Positions 1 to 8,510 of a stretch of 64,000 nt of DNA are shown here, piece after piece; the first letter of the stretch is position 1; every line of letters begins with the position of its first letter. The DNA comes from Oceanobacter antarcticus. Its GTDB lineage: Bacteria; Pseudomonadota; Gammaproteobacteria; Pseudomonadales; Oceanobacteraceae. The position numbers were made by a program, and so were the translations under genes. The stretch is taken from the NCBI RefSeq assembly GCF_044962685.1, contig NZ_JBBKTX010000020.1:1-64000 (forward strand), read 5' to 3'. Under the pieces are notes generated by a model that did no database searches, had not been told where the DNA came from, and saw only the letters and a program-made list of their open reading frames with translations.

Positions 1-181
1 GGTTGCGCTGCACCCGGCTGCCATGGCGCTGTTCCAGTTCATGGCTGGCGAGGCGTTCGGCAAAGTTCAGATACGACCATTCGCTCGCTTCGGCTTCGCT
101 GATCAGGCTGACCAGATCCCGACTCAGGGCATTCAGACGCAAGGTTCGATAGCGTTTCAGGGTCTGTTCAAGCTGACTCAT
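1..181 (-). CDS. istB: IstB-like transposition helper ATPase, N-terminal fragment
   Basis: The first 60 residues (MSQLEQTLKRYRTLRLNALS onward) match the N-terminal part of IstB, the AAA+ ATPase that controls target choice for IstA in IS21 elements. The ATG at 179-181 lies inside the 3' end of istA (14-bp overlap), the arrangement normal for IS21, which suggests translational coupling. The ATPase domain with its Walker motifs lies beyond the window edge, so it cannot be judged whether the gene is intact. Confidence 0.85.
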   Translation of the reverse strand, partial: MSQLEQTLKRYRTLRLNALSRDLVSLISEAEASEWSYLNFAERLASHELEQRHGSRVQRN

Positions 182-1685
182 GGCGCACCTCCTGTCCACT
201 GGAGTGGCCAACAGCGGCGTAGCGGCTCAGGTCCAGAGGCCCACTGGCTGGACAGGATGGCTCGGTCGTATCCGCTTGCCGTTCTCGTTCCTGTGCTTGC
301 TGTTCGGCTTCCAGATGCTCGCCGAAGCGGCGGGCGCTGATGTCCTCCCGACTGGCCACGCTCTTGAGCACGTCGAAGGGCAGTTCCGGGTAGCGCTGGA
401 TCTGCTCCAGAATACCGGCCAGTTGATCCTTGTAGATTTTGGGTTCTCGTTGCCGGAGATGCTGACACAGGCTGCGGGCGCTGTCGTCTCCCAATCGTTC
501 GATCAGTTGTTGTTCCAGAGCCGGTATTCGTTGTTGGGGATCCCGATAATGATGGTTATTGATGACCTTCTGTCCTTTTTCGAGACAGAGTTCATGACGC
601 GCCAGGCGTTCAGCGCTGACCGGGTCAAGGATAATCAGGTGGCCGTCATCGACCTCAACGCCAACGGTGTTGTTCTGCCAGGCCATCGGCACCGAGTACT
701 TGTTGCCTGCCCAGGAGATCAGCCCGGTCTTGTCGGCCTTGCGGGTGGTTTGCGGGGCATCCGGATAGAGGCTGTCGGGTCGCAGATAGGGTTTGAGGCG
801 GGCTTGCTCTTGCACCTCAAAACGCTGTCTCGGCACTTCGCCGGTACTGCCATGACGTCGGCAGTTGGCGACCTGCTCCAGCCATTCCTGAACATGGATG
901 GCCACGGCGTCACGAGAGTCAAACTCCTCACCGTAGAGCGCATCCTGCTTGACGTATTTGACCCCGGCTTCGACCTTGCCCTTGCTCTCCGGGTCGTATC
1001 CCTCACAGGCGTGGATATGCAAGCCAATGGTGGTGGCATAACGGGCGAACAGCGGGTTCAGGTTCAGCTCGCGATACTGCTCGTCCAGCACCACCAGTTT
1101 GGTCTGATCGTAGACGCATTCTTCAGGAACGCCGCCGAAGTAACGAAAGGCTTCATCGTGAAGCTGAATAAACTGACGTGTGTCCAGTGGCTTCCAGGAC
1201 AGGCCGACGTACATAAGCCGGGAAAACGACAACACAAACACCACAAAATACAGGGTGCACAACGCCTCACCGACCTTGACCTGACGTAACTCACCAGGAT
1301 CAACCTGACACTGAACACCCGGAAGGTCGTCCAGAACCGGTTTGTAATAGCGAGCCTGAGCAGAGGCCGTCTGTTGTTTTAACGTCTGAACATAGCGGCG
1401 GATGGTGCGATCCGATACCGCCAGATCCGGTACCTGGTCGCGTAATCGGCGCATGAGCTTGACGGCACTGAGGTTGGGATAGCGCTGTAGCCAGAGTTGC
1501 AGGTAATCGCGGTACTGATCGAGCGATTTTGAGCGTTCCGGGTTCTGTTGTTGCTGATCAATCGACGCTTCATGCATGTTGAGGTACTTGCGAACCGTGT
1601 TGCGGGAAACCCCGAGTTCTCGGGCGATGGCTCGAATGGACAGGCCATTGCCGTTGTCGTGTAGCGCTTTGATTTTATGAATCAC
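168..1685 (-). CDS. istA: IS21-family transposase IstA
   Basis: This 505-residue protein is the DDE transposase of an IS21 element. A helix-turn-helix lies at about residues 15-35 (IRAIARELGVSRNTVRKYL) and binds the element ends. The catalytic core follows with D129 (CQVDPGE), D193 (VYDQTK) and E239 (ESKGKVE), giving D-x63-D-x45-E spacing typical of the family. Length is normal (about 500 aa) and no disruption is visible, so the transposase is probably functional provided istB is complete. It overlaps istB by 14 bp. The upstream 125 bp hold the repeated end sequences and presumably the promoter. Confidence 0.93.
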   Translation of the reverse strand: MIHKIKALHDNGNGLSIRAIARELGVSRNTVRKYLNMHEASIDQQQQNPERSKSLDQYRDYLQLWLQRYPNLSAVKLMRRLRDQVPDLAVSDRTIRRYVQTLKQQTASAQARYYKPVLDDLPGVQCQVDPGELRQVKVGEALCTLYFVVFVLSFSRLMYVGLSWKPLDTRQFIQLHDEAFRYFGGVPEECVYDQTKLVVLDEQYRELNLNPLFARYATTIGLHIHACEGYDPESKGKVEAGVKYVKQDALYGEEFDSRDAVAIHVQEWLEQVANCRRHGSTGEVPRQRFEVQEQARLKPYLRPDSLYPDAPQTTRKADKTGLISWAGNKYSVPMAWQNNTVGVEVDDGHLIILDPVSAERLARHELCLEKGQKVINNHHYRDPQQRIPALEQQLIERLGDDSARSLCQHLRQREPKIYKDQLAGILEQIQRYPELPFDVLKSVASREDISARRFGEHLEAEQQAQERERQADTTEPSCPASGPLDLSRYAAVGHSSGQEVRHESA

Positions 1686-1735
1686 AATCCAGTCCTTCAG
1701 TGAGTTCCCGGTCAGAAAAACCGGGAACGTTAGGG

Positions 1736-1808
1736 TTAAAGTGGCCAGAAGGCCACGCGAAGGTGGATCAAAATTAATGGCCAGAGGTGGGTCACTTTAA
1801 ATGGCCGT
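1736..1808. repeat. Multiple terminal repeats of the IS21 end
   Basis: Three TTAA-A-GGCC boxes occur at 1736-1748, 1774-1784 and 1797-1806. The latter two lie in a near-tandem pair of 24-bp units (1761-1784 and 1785-1808), each starting AGGTGG-TCA. Repeated boxes at the ends are known for IS21 elements as transposase sites. Confidence 0.65.
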
Positions 1809-3135
1809 TAACACTCACCGTAAAACCAATTACGTGGTGGTCTTCGACGACATCAAACGCTTCTCAAGGGATGTGTATTTCTACTGGGGCTTGATCCGTG
1901 AACTGGACAAGTACGACGCGCAGCCCATGTCCCCCAACTTTGTATTTGAGCAAACCCCGGAAGGACGGTTTCAGCAATCCATCACCGTAGCAGCGGGGGA
2001 GTACGAGCGAGAATCCAACGCAAGGCAGTGCCGACAAAAGACACTGGCGCGGCTGGAAGCTGGTTACTACGCCTTTATCGCGCCGGTTGGGTTCAAATAC
2101 CACAAAGAGCGAGGCCAGCCCAAAGCCTTTGTCCGTGATGAACCCGTGGCCTCTGTGATCGAAGAAATGATGCGAGGCTTCTTGTCTGGACGTTTTCAAA
2201 CGCAAACAGAGTGCCGCCGCTTCCTGGAGCATTCGCCGCTGTTCCCCAAAGGCAAGAGCGGCAAAGTCGGGAATGATTGCGTCAACAAGCTACTGACCAA
2301 TCCGCTCTACGCTGGAATGATCGAACACAAGGGCTGGGGCGTGAGCCTGAGAAAAGGTCAGCATACCGGCATGGTGTCCTATGAAGACTTCCTGAACATT
2401 CAGGAACGCATGAAAAAATGCACCCATGCCCCCAGCCGACAAGACCTGCACCTGCTGTTTCCGCTCAGAGGCGCGATTTCGTGCGAATGCGGCAACTCAC
2501 TCACATCGGCCTCCTCACGCAGTCAAACCGGCAAGTATCACCCTTATTACCTGTGCCAGAACCGCAAGTGCCAGTACAAGGGCAAATCCATTCGGAAAGA
2601 CGTGCTGGAAGGAGAATTTGAAAAGCTGCTCAAATCCCTGTCACTGGGTGAGCTGAAAGGTGTTGCGGAAAAAATGTTCAAACAGCTTTGGAAACAACAG
2701 CAAAAATCACACGCCGCGCAAAAAGAGGTGATCAAGCAGGAGTACCAGAACGTCGATAAAGAAATCCAGAAACTGCTCGATAAAATCGTTGAAACCAGCT
2801 CAACCACCGTACAGCAAAAGCTGGAAAGTCGAATCGATGAACTGGAGCAACAGAAGCTGTTACTGGAAGACAAAATGGAAAAAACAGGCCGTCCAACAAA
2901 GACCTATGACGGGATGTATCGAACCGCCATGGATTTTCTTCTGAACCCGCATAAATACTGGACTTATGGGGACTTCACTCAGAAAAGAACCGTCCTAAAA
3001 CTCGTCTTTGCTGACCGCCTGACATGGGTTCGAAACGGTGTGTATCGAACCCCCAATTTATCCTTATCTTTCAAAGTGTTAGACACTTATTTTAAGGACA
3101 AAAAAGAATGGTGGAGCTTATGGAAAGTGACTTAA
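1801..3135 (+). pseudogene. Large serine recombinase, N-terminus lost to IS21 insertion
   Basis: The remaining 444 residues begin inside the resolvase catalytic domain (VVVFDDIKRFSRD, then FEQTPEGRF-QSI at about 50-61). They continue through the recombinase DNA-binding domain, a zinc ribbon with C228, C230, C252 and C257, and a charged coiled coil at about 265-370, as in phage or ICE large serine integrases. The N-terminal part with the nucleophilic serine is missing. The open frame starts with an ATG that appears to belong to the IS21 tip (codons M-A-V-N), so the native sequence resumes at about residue 5. The product cannot catalyse recombination. It marks a former integrative element whose integrase was inactivated. 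Confidence 0.85.
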
Positions 3136-3254
3136 ACCAATTATTCACTGATTTGGCTAGGATTGAGAGCATCTTGCAGGACACTTCAATAGGGAAAAGC
3201 ACAAGACCATTCGAGCCAAAGACAAGTCGCTACATGGCTAAGGATTTTTACTAA
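3108..3254 (+). CDS. Small hypothetical protein overlapping the recombinase end
   Basis: A 48-codon frame (MVELMESDLNQLFTDLARIE onward) starts 28 bp before the recombinase stop in another frame. An AAGGA ribosome binding site lies 9 bp upstream of the ATG. The N-terminal half looks like an amphipathic helix. Small genes coupled to the 3' end of serine recombinases are common in integrative elements, but I do not recognise this one. It could be a chance frame. Confidence 0.35.
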   Translation: MVELMESDLNQLFTDLARIESILQDTSIGKSTRPFEPKTSRYMAKDFY

Positions 3255-3553
3255 AATTGATCGAAGCTATTAATATGAATCATTGAATAGTTGTAGGCTA
3301 TTACTGTCGGGCAATGTCACGAAGTTAGGCTTCGGAAGTGGTGTCCAACATTTGATGTATTTCTATCATCACTATTAGTAATTACATACAGACGTCATTA
3401 GTCTAATAAATTAGACGTATATGGCCGAGACTTTCCGTTAGTGCACTGCGAGTTGTGCAAATAAAACTCTTCAACCCTTGAGTGTTTCCCTTTATGGTAG
3501 ACATGAAGTTCACACGCACAATTGAATATTATCTATTCAAAGGGAGAAACACG
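3255..3553. other. AT-rich intergenic stretch with a palindrome
   Basis: I see no gene in these 300 bases. They contain a perfect palindrome at 3401-3416 and run into the leader of the DUF3892 gene. The truncated recombinase element probably once extended across this stretch. Confidence 0.5.
3401..3416. promoter_or_regulatory. Perfect 7-bp inverted repeat, possible operator or recombination site
   Basis: GTCTAAT-AA-ATTAGAC is a perfect dyad with a 2-bp centre about 140 bp upstream of the DUF3892 start. It could be an operator for the downstream genes or part of an attachment site for the inactivated recombinase. No second copy was seen in the window. Confidence 0.3.
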
Positions 3554-3859
3554 ATGGCTAAATGGGCAGACTATTTGATTTCAGCAGTCCGGTATAATGC
3601 CGATCATACTCACATCAGCCAACTTAAAGCACACAAAGATAATGATGACACTGTTGGAACTGGGGAAGTATACGAACGTCAAGCTATAGTGGATGCGATC
3701 AATAATGGTACATCCTTTATAACTGTCTTTAAGAATTCCAGTGGCAATTGGGGTAAAGGACAAAAAGTATATGTGATTAAAGTTCAGGGTATTAGTTACC
3801 TGAAAACTGTTGATAACGGTAAGGAGGAAGATAACTTAGAAAATTTGCCAGAGTTCTAG
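3554..3859 (+). CDS. DUF3892 domain protein
   Basis: The 101-residue product (MAKWADYLISAVRYN onward) matches the small DUF3892 family: an N-terminal strand pattern ADYLISAVRYN, a central GEVYERQAIVDAI segment, then a K/G-rich stretch and VYVIKVQGISYLKT at the end. Family members are uncharacterised and often sit on mobile or defence islands. The ATG at 3554 is chosen because GGGAG lies 8-12 bp upstream; a longer frame from 3482 lacks such a site. It is followed after 48 bp by the 544-aa membrane protein gene on the same strand, with which it may be co-transcribed. Confidence 0.7.
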   Translation: MAKWADYLISAVRYNADHTHISQLKAHKDNDDTVGTGEVYERQAIVDAINNGTSFITVFKNSSGNWGKGQKVYVIKVQGISYLKTVDNGKEEDNLENLPEF

Positions 3860-3907
3860 TTGTCAATGACACCAATGGCTCGTTGCGTATTTATAATTGT
3901 GAGATAA

Positions 3908-5542
3908 ATGGATAGCATGGAAATACAGCAGTTTAACTGTTTTTATAATTATGCCATTGGATTAAATCTGACAGAAGTTGATTTGGTAAAAACATCCAAA
4001 AACCTCCTGAAATCAGGGTTTACTAAGGCTATCTGTTTTTCAGATCTAAAGGCTATATATATAGATGAGGATGGCAAGTCGCAAGTTGAATGGATTAGAC
4101 CTGAAGGCCGTCAGTGGGATTCAAGTTGGAGTATTAAGTTTAGTGATAAAGTTCCATCGGATGTTGTTCATGATTTGGCATTTTGCTTGGAATTATCATT
4201 TCAAGAGCAACGCATTGAAGGTGTTGAGTCCAAAAGGTCACCCTCATATTTAAGGACGGCGTTGCCTCCTGTAGTTCTTGTAAAGGATGACGAGGAAACA
4301 GTGTTATCTCCTTGGCTGAAGATACATTCCGATGGAATCATGATATTGAGTTTTCAAATCGATTATTCGTCGGAGGGCATGGAAGAAACTGATTTCATTA
4401 GAAGTATTATAAATATGTTTCAATGCTACTTTGATCAAATATTTGTTCATGGTGAGATTCAAAGACTTGATGCTGAATTACTAATCCCAGAAGCATTTAT
4501 CTCAGATCTTTCTTTGGGGGGGCAGAAGATAAAAGGATGGCGTTCAACCCGATTGATAAAAAAACTTCGTGGCGAGAGCCGAAGAAAGCTAGATGAATCA
4601 CTCGCGGGTGAGGGAAGTAAATTCGAGATAGGAGATGAATTGTGGCTGCTACATCATATTGCTTGTGCGGATAGTGAAGATGGCTGGGAATCCACTTTCG
4701 ACTTATGTCGATCAATATATGTTAATGCTATAAGCAGTCTTGTGGCGTTTACTCGTAAAGAAGATTTGGCCGGATTGCTGATGTGGCAAGGAAGACCGTC
4801 AATATCCATAATGCGATTCAAAGATCAACCTGATAATAAGCAAGATTTATATCAAAAATTCGGCTTATCTATGTCTCGTTTTTTGATGCGTTCTCAAGAT
4901 TTTACAAATCCTGTTGAATTGCCACCAGATTTAAGAATTTTTGATGACTATGCGCTCCACGGCAATCGTGCACTCTTTTTATGGACGTGGCTGAGAGAAA
5001 GTAATTCACCGGATGATGTTTGGGAAGAGAGAAATACCCGAGCAAGAGTCCTTGAAAATCAAGCCCGTGCTGAGCACTTTGAATACCTTAATTTGAAAAT
5101 CGCTCGAGCCTGCGCTGTCGCATGTTCTCCATCAAGCGATGAAAGCTTAATTGCAGCGTACAAAGTACTGTCGTCAGTAGAATCTACTTTACATACTTCT
5201 AGTCAAGCAGGTGAGATTGTCGATACAGTAAATTACTTATTGGAATCTGCCGGAACCAAAAACCTGATTACAGACGCTAAAGAACAAGCACGCTGGCATC
5301 TTGATGAGCGCCGTTATCAAAATGATAAAAGTAGATCTCATATAGATCGCTGGCTAGCAGTGCTGTTTGGGTTTATTGGATCTACAGGTCTTGCGGATCT
5401 TGTTATACATCCTTATTTGAAGGGTGCTTTTACAAAATGGAGTGACTTCCAGCTTGGTCTTAGTGCATTTTTATTAGCACTGCTTACCGTTGGTGTGTTT
5501 GTGTTCGTTATCGAAGGGATTAACAAATTGTGGTCAAAGTAA
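3908..5542 (+). CDS. Hypothetical 544-aa protein with two C-terminal membrane helices
   Basis: I do not recognise the family. Residues 1 to about 470 are soluble, mixed alpha/beta, with no Walker, nuclease or HEPN motif I could find. The last 68 residues hold two hydrophobic segments, about 481-500 and 517-537, separated by a short loop and ending in a basic tail, so the protein is likely anchored by a C-terminal hairpin with the large domain in the cytoplasm. A soluble sensing domain fused to a terminal membrane hairpin is a layout seen in abortive-infection effectors, and the gene sits between DUF3892 and HEPN/Abi genes in a low-GC island. That role is inference only. Confidence 0.6.
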   Translation: MDSMEIQQFNCFYNYAIGLNLTEVDLVKTSKNLLKSGFTKAICFSDLKAIYIDEDGKSQVEWIRPEGRQWDSSWSIKFSDKVPSDVVHDLAFCLELSFQEQRIEGVESKRSPSYLRTALPPVVLVKDDEETVLSPWLKIHSDGIMILSFQIDYSSEGMEETDFIRSIINMFQCYFDQIFVHGEIQRLDAELLIPEAFISDLSLGGQKIKGWRSTRLIKKLRGESRRKLDESLAGEGSKFEIGDELWLLHHIACADSEDGWESTFDLCRSIYVNAISSLVAFTRKEDLAGLLMWQGRPSISIMRFKDQPDNKQDLYQKFGLSMSRFLMRSQDFTNPVELPPDLRIFDDYALHGNRALFLWTWLRESNSPDDVWEERNTRARVLENQARAEHFEYLNLKIARACAVACSPSSDESLIAAYKVLSSVESTLHTSSQAGEIVDTVNYLLESAGTKNLITDAKEQARWHLDERRYQNDKSRSHIDRWLAVLFGFIGSTGLADLVIHPYLKGAFTKWSDFQLGLSAFLLALLTVGVFVFVIEGINKLWSK

Positions 5543-5605
5543 GTCTTTGAGAGCAAAAAGGAGCGGTTTGCTTCAATGGGGGAGTAATGTGCTGTCATTA
5601 AAAAA

Positions 5606-5623
5606 GCCCACACGAATGTGGGC
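5606..5623. terminator. Hairpin after the 544-aa protein gene
   Basis: GCCCACA-CGAA-TGTGGGC forms a 7-bp stem with a tetraloop. On the minus strand it is followed by six T residues and has a very stable TTCG loop; on the plus strand the tail is CTTTAAC, a weaker terminator for the gene ending at 5542. Confidence 0.6.
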
Positions 5624-5744
5624 CTTTAACTTCTAGCCACTCTGAGGGGAGGCTTACGCCCGCGTTCTCAAAGCTTCTATATACAATGCTATACTGTGCT
5701 GCTATTACTGTCAATATATTATAAAGGAATATGAACTTTAGGCT

Positions 5745-6404
5745 ATGACGACATTTTCGCATAAAGAGCTCGTAAACATCCCCAAAACTCTATCTCAGCC
5801 TCGCTTTGCCACGTACCTTCAGCATTGCGGCAACGATAAAGAACGCGCTCTTGTGCTTTACAAATGGAACTTGGAGGTATCATCTGCCTTCCTCATCCCT
5901 CTGCACATGCTTGAAGTTAGCACGAGGAATGCGGTCGTGGAAGCCATCGAAGCCGTTCATACCGCGAATTGGCCATGGAACAATGGTTTTATTCGAAGTT
6001 TGACGAATCCACAAGTTGGATACAGCCCCAAGAGAGATCTGATGGCAGTCGCAGGACGTGAGCCGACAATGGGGAAGGTTGTGGCTGAGCTGAAGTTCGT
6101 GTTCTGGGAGCGCATGTTTACGTCCCGTCATGATAATAGGCTTTGGAACCAGCACATCAAAGCATCCTTTCCTTTTGCACCAACCAATGATACTGCACAG
6201 CAGATACGAGCCAGTTTATATAACGATATCTTTACTATCCGAGAGCTGAGGAACCGTATTGCTCATCACGAGCCTATTTTCTCCAGAAACTTGCAGGCTG
6301 ATTACGACAATATCTTGAAGATAGTTGGCTGGCGTGACGATGCCACAGCAGCATGGATGGACGGGTTCCAGACAGTTACAGAACTAATACGCACAAAGCC
6401 ATAG
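5745..6404 (+). CDS. Abi-like protein with HEPN RxxxxH motif
   Basis: The 219-residue protein matches the Abi-like (Abi_2/AbiD/AbiF) group. Conserved blocks include the early FATYLQHCGNDKERALVLYKW region, the LEVSTRNAV block at about 56-64 and, near the C-terminus, ELRNRIAHHEPI with R169 and H174 forming the R-x4-H motif of HEPN ribonucleases. Known members confer abortive infection against phage, probably by cleaving RNA when triggered. It stands alone on the plus strand with no obvious partner, consistent with single-gene Abi systems. It is convergent with the integrase gene, separated by a hairpin. Confidence 0.75.
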   Translation: MTTFSHKELVNIPKTLSQPRFATYLQHCGNDKERALVLYKWNLEVSSAFLIPLHMLEVSTRNAVVEAIEAVHTANWPWNNGFIRSLTNPQVGYSPKRDLMAVAGREPTMGKVVAELKFVFWERMFTSRHDNRLWNQHIKASFPFAPTNDTAQQIRASLYNDIFTIRELRNRIAHHEPIFSRNLQADYDNILKIVGWRDDATAAWMDGFQTVTELIRTKP

Positions 6405-6435
6405 GCTTGTATGTGTTGATTGACCTTGGCAACGG

Positions 6436-6462
6436 GTTCAGTTCCCACTTCGGGAGCTGAAC
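6436..6462. terminator. Hairpin between the Abi and integrase genes
   Basis: An 11-bp stem (one G-T pair) with loop ACTTC lies in the 71 bp between two convergent genes. There is no clear T-tract, so it may act as a weak bidirectional terminator or only protect 3' ends. Confidence 0.45.
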
Positions 6463-6475
6463 TGTGCATCTGCAT

Positions 6476-7087
6476 TCATAACTCCAACCCCAGATAAAGA
6501 GCCTTGATCTCGTCTGGCAGAATACAGAGATAGTCCAGCGTCTGGGCTTCCGTGGCGTGGCCGAAGGCTCGCATGAGCAAGGCCACGTTCGCGTGGTTGT
6601 GGATGCGCTGGTGGTAGCCCCATGTTTTTCGCAGAGTGTGACTGCCGAAGTTGCCAGACAGGCCAGTCTCGCGGCACCACGATTTAACCAAGCGGTTAAC
6701 CGCCGCAACACACAAAGACCGTCTGCCGCGCTGTGACTGAAACAATGGGGCTGTGGTTATGTTGCGGCTAGGATGGAGCGCAAGCCAGCTCTGAATAGAG
6801 TCCACTGCCACAGTATTCAAAACAGCCATACGGTATTCGTTGGTCTTTCGCTGCTTGATGTCCAAAACGTCACCTGCCTTCAGGTGAGCTACCTGCCCTG
6901 CGGTCAGTGATAGCAACTCACTGGCGCGGTATGCGGTATTGATCCCCAGTGTGAACAGGCAGAGATTACGGGGTTGGTCGTGCAGATGTGCCTTGATGGC
7001 AGCAATAACCTCAAATGATCGGATTGGTTGAACCTTGATGGATGAGCCTTTGCGGGGATGGTTGTCATTGCGCCCCTTGGTCATCAT
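6476..7087 (-). CDS. Short tyrosine recombinase / integrase
   Basis: The product is 203 residues and consists almost only of the catalytic domain of phage-integrase-type tyrosine recombinases. Visible catalytic residues are R54 (AYRASELLSL), K81 (QRKTNE), H150 and R153 (HTLRKTWG), H177 (FGHAT) and nucleophile Y186 (TLDYLCI). The long N-terminal core-binding domain of ordinary integrases is absent, so it resembles short FimB-type or plasmid-borne recombinases, or it is a 5'-truncated integrase. All catalytic residues are kept, so it may be active. Its target site is not evident. Confidence 0.82.
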   Translation of the reverse strand: MMTKGRNDNHPRKGSSIKVQPIRSFEVIAAIKAHLHDQPRNLCLFTLGINTAYRASELLSLTAGQVAHLKAGDVLDIKQRKTNEYRMAVLNTVAVDSIQSWLALHPSRNITTAPLFQSQRGRRSLCVAAVNRLVKSWCRETGLSGNFGSHTLRKTWGYHQRIHNHANVALLMRAFGHATEAQTLDYLCILPDEIKALYLGLEL

Positions 7088-7304
7088 GGTGATGTGCTTT
7101 CCAAGTGAAATTTTTGAACTTAATTTAGCCTATCAACTTCTATCTGAAAGTTGACATAATGCCGATTCCTCAATGTTATCAATCATATAGCAAGAGACTG
7201 AAGCGTCTGTGTGTGGGGGATATTGACGCCAATCTCTTGCTGGGTACGCAGCAATTATAGCCTTATCATCTTTCAGATATTTCTTAAAGAACTTTCTGGT
7301 ATAT

Positions 7305-7610
7305 GTGGGCTTGTGTTTCTGTGCATCAGGTATGGTGCAGGCAGAAGGATTTACGGCTAAAGACTTTCTTAAACTTGATGAAGCTCACCAAAAATTCTGG
7401 ATTGAGGGTGCTGTAGATATGATGGGACTGGTCGCAGCAAACACAAATAATCATCAGCAAGGTAAATGTATAATGAAATGGTACTATGGTGATGAAAACG
7501 CAGAACGTAACGGCCTTATCATAGCGAGCATGAAACAATATGAGGATGTTCCACCAAATGCCATTATGCTGGCCTTAGCGGAGAGGGCTTGTGGCACCAT
7601 TAAAAATTAG
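7305..7610 (+). CDS. Putative small exported protein, start unclear
   Basis: The mature part (EGFTAKDFLKLDEAHQKFWI onward) is about 85 residues with two cysteines, C-terminal LALAERACGTI, and an NxxQGKC segment, reminiscent of Rap1a/Tai-like periplasmic proteins, though the match is not certain. It follows a hydrophobic leader ending in MVQA. The GTG at 7305 gives a leader without the usual basic residues. Reading on upstream in frame gives RYFLKNFLVY before it, a proper signal peptide, but the frame has no ATG, GTG or TTG back to the stop at 7224-7226. The 5' end may be damaged or use a rare start. Its last 36 bp overlap the opposite gene. Confidence 0.45.
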   Translation: MGLCFCASGMVQAEGFTAKDFLKLDEAHQKFWIEGAVDMMGLVAANTNNHQQGKCIMKWYYGDENAERNGLIIASMKQYEDVPPNAIMLALAERACGTIKN

Positions 7611-8312
7611 ATTGTCTGAACAAACGACATTTGTTTGATTAAGTGTTGTTTCATTTTTGACCTTACTTATCTCAATTGATTGTTCAATACTTAGTGCATC
7701 TAGTTTTAGTTCCTGTACACGATCAATAGACGCTGGGTCATTCTGATCCGTCAATTCTTCACGAATTTCCACAATACGATTGGAATGGCCGCTGATACGG
7801 TCAAATTCTTCTTGGGCGGTTGTCAGTGCATCCTGCCTGTTGCTCTGATCTTCCCTTGAAGGATCGTCACCGCGCCAGTCAATCTGTGCCGCTTCGTCTG
7901 CCGAGAGCCTTTCTCCGTCTTCGGTGTACACATCACCGTGCTTATCTTTAAACACCCGCTGTCCATCGGCGGTCAAGGCTGCTCTGTCCAATAGTCCTTG
8001 GTACTGGCGCTGCTCATGATGCAAAGTGTCACTGGCCTGTATCAGGGCTTGATACACGGCTTCTTCCGCTTGGTTTAAGGCATCCATTGCGTTCGTCCAC
8101 GCTTCGCGATAAACAGCATTCATCATCATCTGCTCAAAGGCAGATTGCTTGCGCTTTTCTTCTTGGATAACGTCCTGACGTGCTTGATTAAAACCAAAGC
8201 GCTTTATGCGTCCGGTATCGCGTCCTGCCATTTCATTATGATAGTCATCAAGCGCCTGTTCTTGGCGTTTTTCATCAGCGGCTTTATTAATGACGTCAAA
8301 CTCGCTGGTCAT
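7575..8312 (-). CDS. Hypothetical coiled-coil protein of a mobile element
   Basis: The 245-residue product is highly charged and mostly helical (QEEKRKQSAFEQMMMNAVYR, then long E/Q/R-rich helices), with a small hydrophilic beta patch around GQRVFKDKHGDVYTEDG. I do not recognise the family. The sequence after about residue 215 loses the charged pattern and overlaps a convergent gene, so the C-terminus may come from a recombination junction. It lies downstream of ardA on the same strand, in what looks like a remnant of a mobilisable plasmid or ICE. Confidence 0.5.
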   Translation of the reverse strand: MTSEFDVINKAADEKRQEQALDDYHNEMAGRDTGRIKRFGFNQARQDVIQEEKRKQSAFEQMMMNAVYREAWTNAMDALNQAEEAVYQALIQASDTLHHEQRQYQGLLDRAALTADGQRVFKDKHGDVYTEDGERLSADEAAQIDWRGDDPSREDQSNRQDALTTAQEEFDRISGHSNRIVEIREELTDQNDPASIDRVQELKLDALSIEQSIEISKVKNETTLNQTNVVCSDNLIFNGATSPLR

Positions 8313-8494
8313 TGCGCAACCTCCCAGACGGGAAGTCCGCGCAAATCTACCGCTTTGCTTACGGGAGTTTTATCACAGATAAAAATCCCGTACTGCTTAT
8401 ATTTCCTGCGCATATCACGCCCCATAGCCCTACCATCCTGATTAAATCTATAGTTGTATTCTATAAAATCAGAATTAAGAAACCGTTAAGAAGA

Positions 8495-8510
8495 AACCGC
8501 CTCAGCGGTT
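8495..8510 (-). terminator. Terminator of ardA
   Basis: On the minus strand AACCGC-TGAG-GCGGTT is followed by TCTTCTT. The ardA stop codon lies inside the hairpin, so translation runs to the base of the terminator. Confidence 0.65.

Larger units (their letters stand above)
1..1813 (-). mobile_element. IS21-family insertion sequence, partial (left part outside the window)
   Basis: The two-gene istA-istB layout with overlapping frames is diagnostic of the IS21 family. The right end is taken at 1812-1813 (CA on the plus strand, so TG at the tip on the minus strand). The last 80 bp carry repeated TTAA-A-GGCC boxes, the type of multiple terminal repeat that IstA transposases bind. The element lies in a serine recombinase gene whose remaining part starts immediately beyond. 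The exact tip is inferred; 1794 is an alternative. Confidence 0.8.

Noticed and set aside
180..1289. 369-codon plus-strand frame opposite istA
   Set aside because: It lies entirely on the opposite strand of a clear transposase gene and resembles no family; it is a codon-bias shadow.
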